64,000 bases of DNA. Source: Citrus sinensis (lineage: Eukaryota > Streptophyta > Magnoliopsida > Sapindales > Rutaceae). The notes under the pieces are model-generated. The model saw only the letters and a list, made by a program, of their open reading frames with translations. It was not told the origin of the DNA and ran no database searches. Location: positions 28,797,001-28,861,000 of the forward strand of contig NC_068564.1 of assembly GCF_022201045.2 (NCBI RefSeq), read 5' to 3'. Below are positions 59,306-64,000 of this stretch, piece after piece. Position 1 is the first letter of the stretch. Every line of letters starts with the position of its first letter. Made by a program: the position numbers and the translations under genes.

Positions 59306-60600
59306 GTCGTTCCAATTACAATCTCTAGATTACCTATAGAACCGAAAAATAAAAATCACTCATAAATTGCGAATAAACTAGCAAAAATCACAAAATTAGC
59401 ATGAACCAGAAACCCTAGAATTCAATAACCCTAAACTCTATTCCTATACCTACCAGCCGTAATATTGGAAGCGAATCAATAAATTATAATAAAGATTAAT
59501 ATAAAATTGTAGTTACGAAAACAAATGACATAAAATCAGAAGAATCAGGGTTATCACCTTGATTTTGACCGATCCAATTCTTTGTTCGATCGAGGTTCGA
59601 GAGATAGAGAGAGAGAGAGAGAGAGAATTCACTTGAAATTTCGGATATAAGGAGGTCGGAGTGCGGTGTGAAAAATCGGATCCGGGTTACTAGATGTCGG
59701 ATTTGGAGTAAAGTAACTTGGATTTGGGTAAACTGGATAAGTCTAGGTCGGAGTACTAATTGGGCCACGATGCGAGACTCCCCCAAAGATTGATTATGTC
59801 TGTCGGCCCCCAATTTTTATAAAAATAGCACCCCATCCTTTCTCCAAAAAAAAAAAAAACAAAAAGCGTATAAGACAGAAATGAATATAGATAGAGATAA
59901 TGATGTGAACAATCAATACTTATGTACCCAACTAATAATCTTTTTTTCCAAAAACAAAACCCTTTAAAATAAAAAGAATTATCTCAAACAGGGTTGATTT
60001 TGATGTTATCTTAAATTCTAAGGTGCATTTACAAAATCACATAACTATAAGAACTCCCTCAAAGTGTGTTCTACAAAAATTACCATTCTACACATTAATT
60101 TAATCTTGTGTCTAGAGATGACTTAGCCAAATAAAGACACTGCTCATTTACAATCTACTGTGGCCTATGCTGGCTGGTTGGTCATACCAACACTCCGAGA
60201 TATCGTGACATTAATTTTAATAAAATTGTGCTCTTCTACTGCTGAGCCAATTCATTTAACACGTTTGCTCAATTCTTGACAAGAATGATTAATTATGAAT
60301 TTTCTTCAATATATTTATGAAAAATATTATTTCATTGACCTCTTAATGCGTGTGATCCGAGTACAAACATATCCTCTATTTCAAAATTGGTCAAAAAACA
60401 TCCTTGATATTTTAACAATTATATAGAAGCTTCCCTGATGTTTTATTAAATTTATATATTTATCAATGGATAAGAATAATGAGTAAGGTTTTAATAAAGT
60501 TACTCTAAATTGATTAATGTCAAGTTAAATAATAATTTAATCCAAAAACCAAATTTTCTTTTTATTGTTGTATAATGCCGTGATGAAAATTAAGACATCA
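59306..60600. other. CWC15 upstream region and intergenic DNA
   Basis: Promoter and leader of CWC15 up to about 59700, then AT-rich DNA with no gene seen. Confidence 0.5.
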
Positions 60601-61540
60601 ATACCGTAATTAAACATAAAGTATGTAAATTAAACATAAAACTTGTAAATTTAACATAAAACTTATAAATTAATATTAACTATAAAATAAAACATAAATT
60701 TTATAAATTAAACATAAAAATTGTAAATGAAAGGTAAAACGAGTAAATTAATATAAAACTGGTAAATTCATATATTATTAGTAAATAAAACAAAAACTTG
60801 CAAATATAACATAAAACTTATAAATCAACATTAAGTGCAAAATAAAAAAATACAATTTAGAAATTAAACATAAGATTTGTAAATGGAAGATATAACAAGT
60901 AAATCAATATAAACTAGTAAATTAATGTATTACTAGTAAACAAAATAAAAAGTTGCAAATATAACTTAAAAACTAGTAAATCAATATTAACTGTAAAATA
61001 AAATATAAATTTTCGAAGTGAAACAAAAGACTTGTAAATAGAAGGTAAAACAAGTAAATTACTATAAAATTAGTAAGTTAATGTATTACTGGTAAATAAA
61101 ACAAAAACTTACAAATATAATATAAGACTAGTAAATCAACATTAAGTGCAAAATAAAACATAAATTTTGGAAATGAAACATAAAACTTGTAAATAGAAGG
61201 TAAAACAAGTAAATTAGTATACAACTAATAAATTAATGTATTAGTGGTAAACAAAACAAAAACTTGCAAATATAATATAAAACTAGTAAATCAACACTAA
61301 CTGTAAAATAAAACATAAATTTTAGAAATGGAATACAAGACTCGTAAAAGGAAGATAAAACAAGTAAATTACTATAAAATTAGTGAATTGATGTATTACT
61401 GGTAAATAAAACGAAAACTTGCATTTATAATATAAAGTGAGTAAATTAATATTAAGTGCATAATAAAATATAAATTTTGTAAATTATACCTAAAACTTAT
61501 GAATAAAAGGTAAAATAAGTAAATTAATATAGGAGTTACT
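60600..61540. repeat. AT-rich tandem satellite, ~155-bp monomer, about six copies
   Basis: The anchor ACTTGCAAATATAA or close variants recurs at 60642, 60795, 60951, 61107, 61262 and 61417, spacing 153-156 bp. Each monomer carries the same order of pieces: AACTAGTAAATCAA, TTAAGTGCAAAATAAA, GTAAATAGAAGGTAAAACAA and TTAATGTATTACTGGTAAAT. Within a monomer, AGTAAAT/TGTAAAT recurs every ~20-25 bp, so there is a second level of repetition. Confidence 0.88.
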
Positions 61541-64000
61541 GAAAAAAAAAAAGTTCACAATTGTAAAATAAAAACTCATTATAATGTTTATTGCCTTATA
61601 TATTTAGTGTTTTTTAATTTAAATTGAATAATGCTAGTTTTGCATTTATGTAATATATTTGATGTTTTATTAAGGATGAAATTTATTTTCAAAATCAAAT
61701 TTTGAAAAAAAAAATTATTTTAATATCTTCCATAGTTGTTGTAAGATAAGGTTATTTTGCATCTTTCTTCAAATCCTCAACAAAAATCTTAAATGGTCTC
61801 TAAGTACACATAAAAAGTTTGAAACTACATGGAGTATGCATAAGACTCAAAATTAGATCTAATTTTATTGATATATCATATATTTGTTAGTAATATAAGA
61901 ATGTTTTTTATTTTGTTTTTGCTTGATCCACATCAAGATAAATAATTGCACTTAATTAACCTTTTTTTGAATGATTTTGCACTTAATTAACTTGTGTAAT
62001 AAATATATTTTATTATAGGAAATGGGAAAAGTTATACAAATGTCCTAGAATAAATGTGGAGTTTATGATTAAACCAATTCAATAAAATTTATTCCACTTT
62101 TTTTAGTACAATTTTTTTTGTTTAATTAACGAGTGATTTTTTTTGTTTAATTAGAGAAATATTTTTGTAAGTGAATAATATTTTTCACTAAAATTATAAA
62201 GAAAAAATGTTAATTTTTTAAACAATTAATAATCTTGCACGAATTTACTGATTTTATTTTACATTTATTAATTTTATGTGTAGTTTATAATATTTATATC
62301 TATCACGGCATTGATACCGTAATTTTTATTATAACATTATAAAATTTTCCTTTTAAAAAAATCAAGATGCAAATCCTAATTTTCTTTTGATTTACTATTT
62401 TATTAGTGCTTTTTTTTTTCTTTTTTCCCTAAGGCTAAGGCTATTAGTGCTTTGTTAGAGACAGCAAACGAATATTCTGCTAATCGTAACTCAAGTATTT
62501 AATGAAGGTATGCCTCTACGCCACATAGATAGGTAAGAGACAGTGTATTATTCTAGCCTTCTAGGCCCTACTACCCATACAAAACAATAACTTCACATTG
62601 CTTTGATTGAAGCTTCTTGTTGCGTGCTTTGATTGTGTGTGAGAGCCAAGCCCCCTTTTGTCTTCTTACGAACTCAGCTAAAGATAAGGCTTTGCGACAC
62701 GCAGCCACCTACATGATTGAGTACAAATATGCCAAAGTTCGCATTTGTTACTTTCGTATCAATTTTTTTCGATTAGACTACTTTCCAAAACAATGCAAAA
62801 GGATCTAGAATTGGACACATTGCGGCGAGCTATTGGCTCGTTGGGTCAAATTTATGTCAAAGAAGGAAGATCGGGCTTAAGTTATCACTTTATTTTTTAA
62901 TCCATTAATTTATTCTAATGGTCGGCTTTGTGGGTAAGCTACGTTTGGGTTCATACTCAATTGAGATTTCAGTGAAATTAAAAATGAAGTTCATAGTTGA
63001 CAATCTTTTTACTTAATGCTTAATTAACTGATGTGTTTGCTTCCGGTGATTGACCAAATTATTTATTTAATAGACGCGTCGTTCGTTGTTTGAAGGAAGA
63101 GCCGATTAAGTATTTGTTTCGGGACACTTTAGAAATGTTTATAATATCTAATAAGAGTAATGCTACACATCTCAAATTTTTTATCTCAAAAAATTATTCT
63201 AAATGATGTGTCATTAATTGAGTGGTTGGTGAGATAATACAATTAAATCACTTAAAATGTAAATAAAGGTATTTATAACGAGCAATCAGTCGGAAAAAAA
63301 AAACCAATTTTACCTTTTTAATTAATAATCTTTATGAGCCAAAATGATCAATTTGACGGCTGCTGTATAAAATTTTGTTTTAAGTGAGTCGAGTACTTGT
63401 CAAACCTGCCTTTTGTACATTCCTCTTGTATTTTTCTGTAAGAGCCGAAAAAGAAGAAGAAGAAGAAGAAGAAGAAGAAGAAGAAAAGTTTGATAGATTA
63501 TGAACAGGTGAGGGGATGTGGTTGGTGGGTAGAAAACTAATACTCGTAGCTTGAAACCCAGTAATCTAATTGCGTAATAATGTTGTATAATGTGGACATT
63601 TTATTTATTACTAACCAACGAAATTGACAATTTTAAAAGTAACGTGTTGGTATTGAGGTTTGTATTGAATTGTTATAAACATACCTTTAGCTTTTTCCCC
63701 TAAAGTCACATTTATCACAGATTTTTAAACGATTTGATATAAAAGTAATTGATCATGTCAACTTCCATGCATGGACAAATGTTATTGCATGAGTAACTTC
63801 AGAAAAATATGTGGCCAACGGCACATTATTGTGCAAAAACAATACTAAAGAGGTGGGGGGGGAGGGGGGGGGGGGGCATGGCTACCCGAAGTCCCCAGCA
63901 TAGTAGAAGCTGCTGGTTGAATTAGGTGGCCAACCCACTACCGTATAATCTTACTGTACCCGCCATAATTCAAATATTTTAAATACATATATTCATAGTA
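61541..64000. other. Gene-poor AT-rich DNA to window end
   Basis: No gene is supported. Simple repeats are (AAG)n at about 63449-63486 and an interrupted G-rich tract at about 63853-63877. Motifs with ATCACGGCATT occur in inverted orientation at about 60571-60581 and 62303-62313 around the satellite. At 63152-63240, a GAGTAATGCTACACATCTCAA start and AT-rich body are MITE-like, but no second end was seen. Confidence 0.45.

Noticed and set aside
62617-62808. 63-codon frame near the window end
   Set aside because: No recognisable domain, splice context or composition; treated as chance.

Overview
This window is nuclear DNA from a eudicot plant. The genes have introns with GT-AG borders and AT-rich intergenic DNA. 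The protein families are plant-type: OPT transporters, a DYW-class PPR protein, a GBF-interacting-protein-1-like protein, an ABCG half-transporter and NB-ARC resistance-gene debris. Gene content and AT-rich style would suit a woody eudicot such as Citrus or another Sapindales, but the species is inference only.

Layout. (1) 0-13.7 kb: a tandem array of three oligopeptide transporter genes on the + strand. Copy A is cut by the window edge but otherwise whole, copy B is complete (755 aa), and copy C is a decayed pseudogene whose upstream flank carries two transposon insertions. (2) 14-15.8 kb: an intronless DYW-type PPR gene (-), with a very long TTA microsatellite just upstream. (3) 17.9-19.9 kb: ER membrane complex subunit 8/9 (-). 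(4) 20.4-26.7 kb: a nested transposon. A 5.6-kb Mutator-like element (MULE) with 124-bp terminal inverted repeats sits inside a hAT-type element with a perfect 8-bp target duplication. The MULE carries a broken MURA transposase and, convergent to it, an intact small GRF-zinc-finger/transmembrane gene. (5) 27-31.5 kb: a minisatellite with a small MITE in it, an hnRNP A/B-like gene (-) and an initiator tRNA-Met (+). (6) 33-38 kb: GIP1-like gene (+), followed by a recent 424-bp tandem duplication. (7) 39-45.4 kb: nucleotide-sugar transporter and CCDC22, both (-). (8) 46-49 kb: ABCG26-like transporter (+). (9) 49-53 kb: MITE and hAT remnants and an NB-ARC-LRR pseudogene. (10) 53.6-56.1 kb: TMEM245-like membrane protein (+). 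(11) 57-59.3 kb: spliceosomal CWC15 (-). (12) 59.4-64 kb: gene-poor DNA with a ~155-bp tandem satellite.

The intact genes are mostly housekeeping: splicing (CWC15, hnRNP), ER membrane insertion (EMC8/9), endosomal trafficking (CCDC22), organelle RNA editing (PPR) and transport. They do not form one pathway. From memory of Arabidopsis, the OPT, EMC8/9, sugar-transporter and TMEM245 genes match the order At5g55930-55960, while hnRNP, GIP1, ABCG26 and CWC15 match At3g13224-13200. The window therefore looks like an unfractionated ancestral block whose genes were later split between two Arabidopsis regions.

The most unusual candidate system is the MULE. A GRF-zinc-finger/TM gene occupies the place held by mudrB in maize MuDR, and it has a 51-bp near-perfect palindrome in its leader. 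All exon borders were derived by hand from splice signals, frame and family resemblance.
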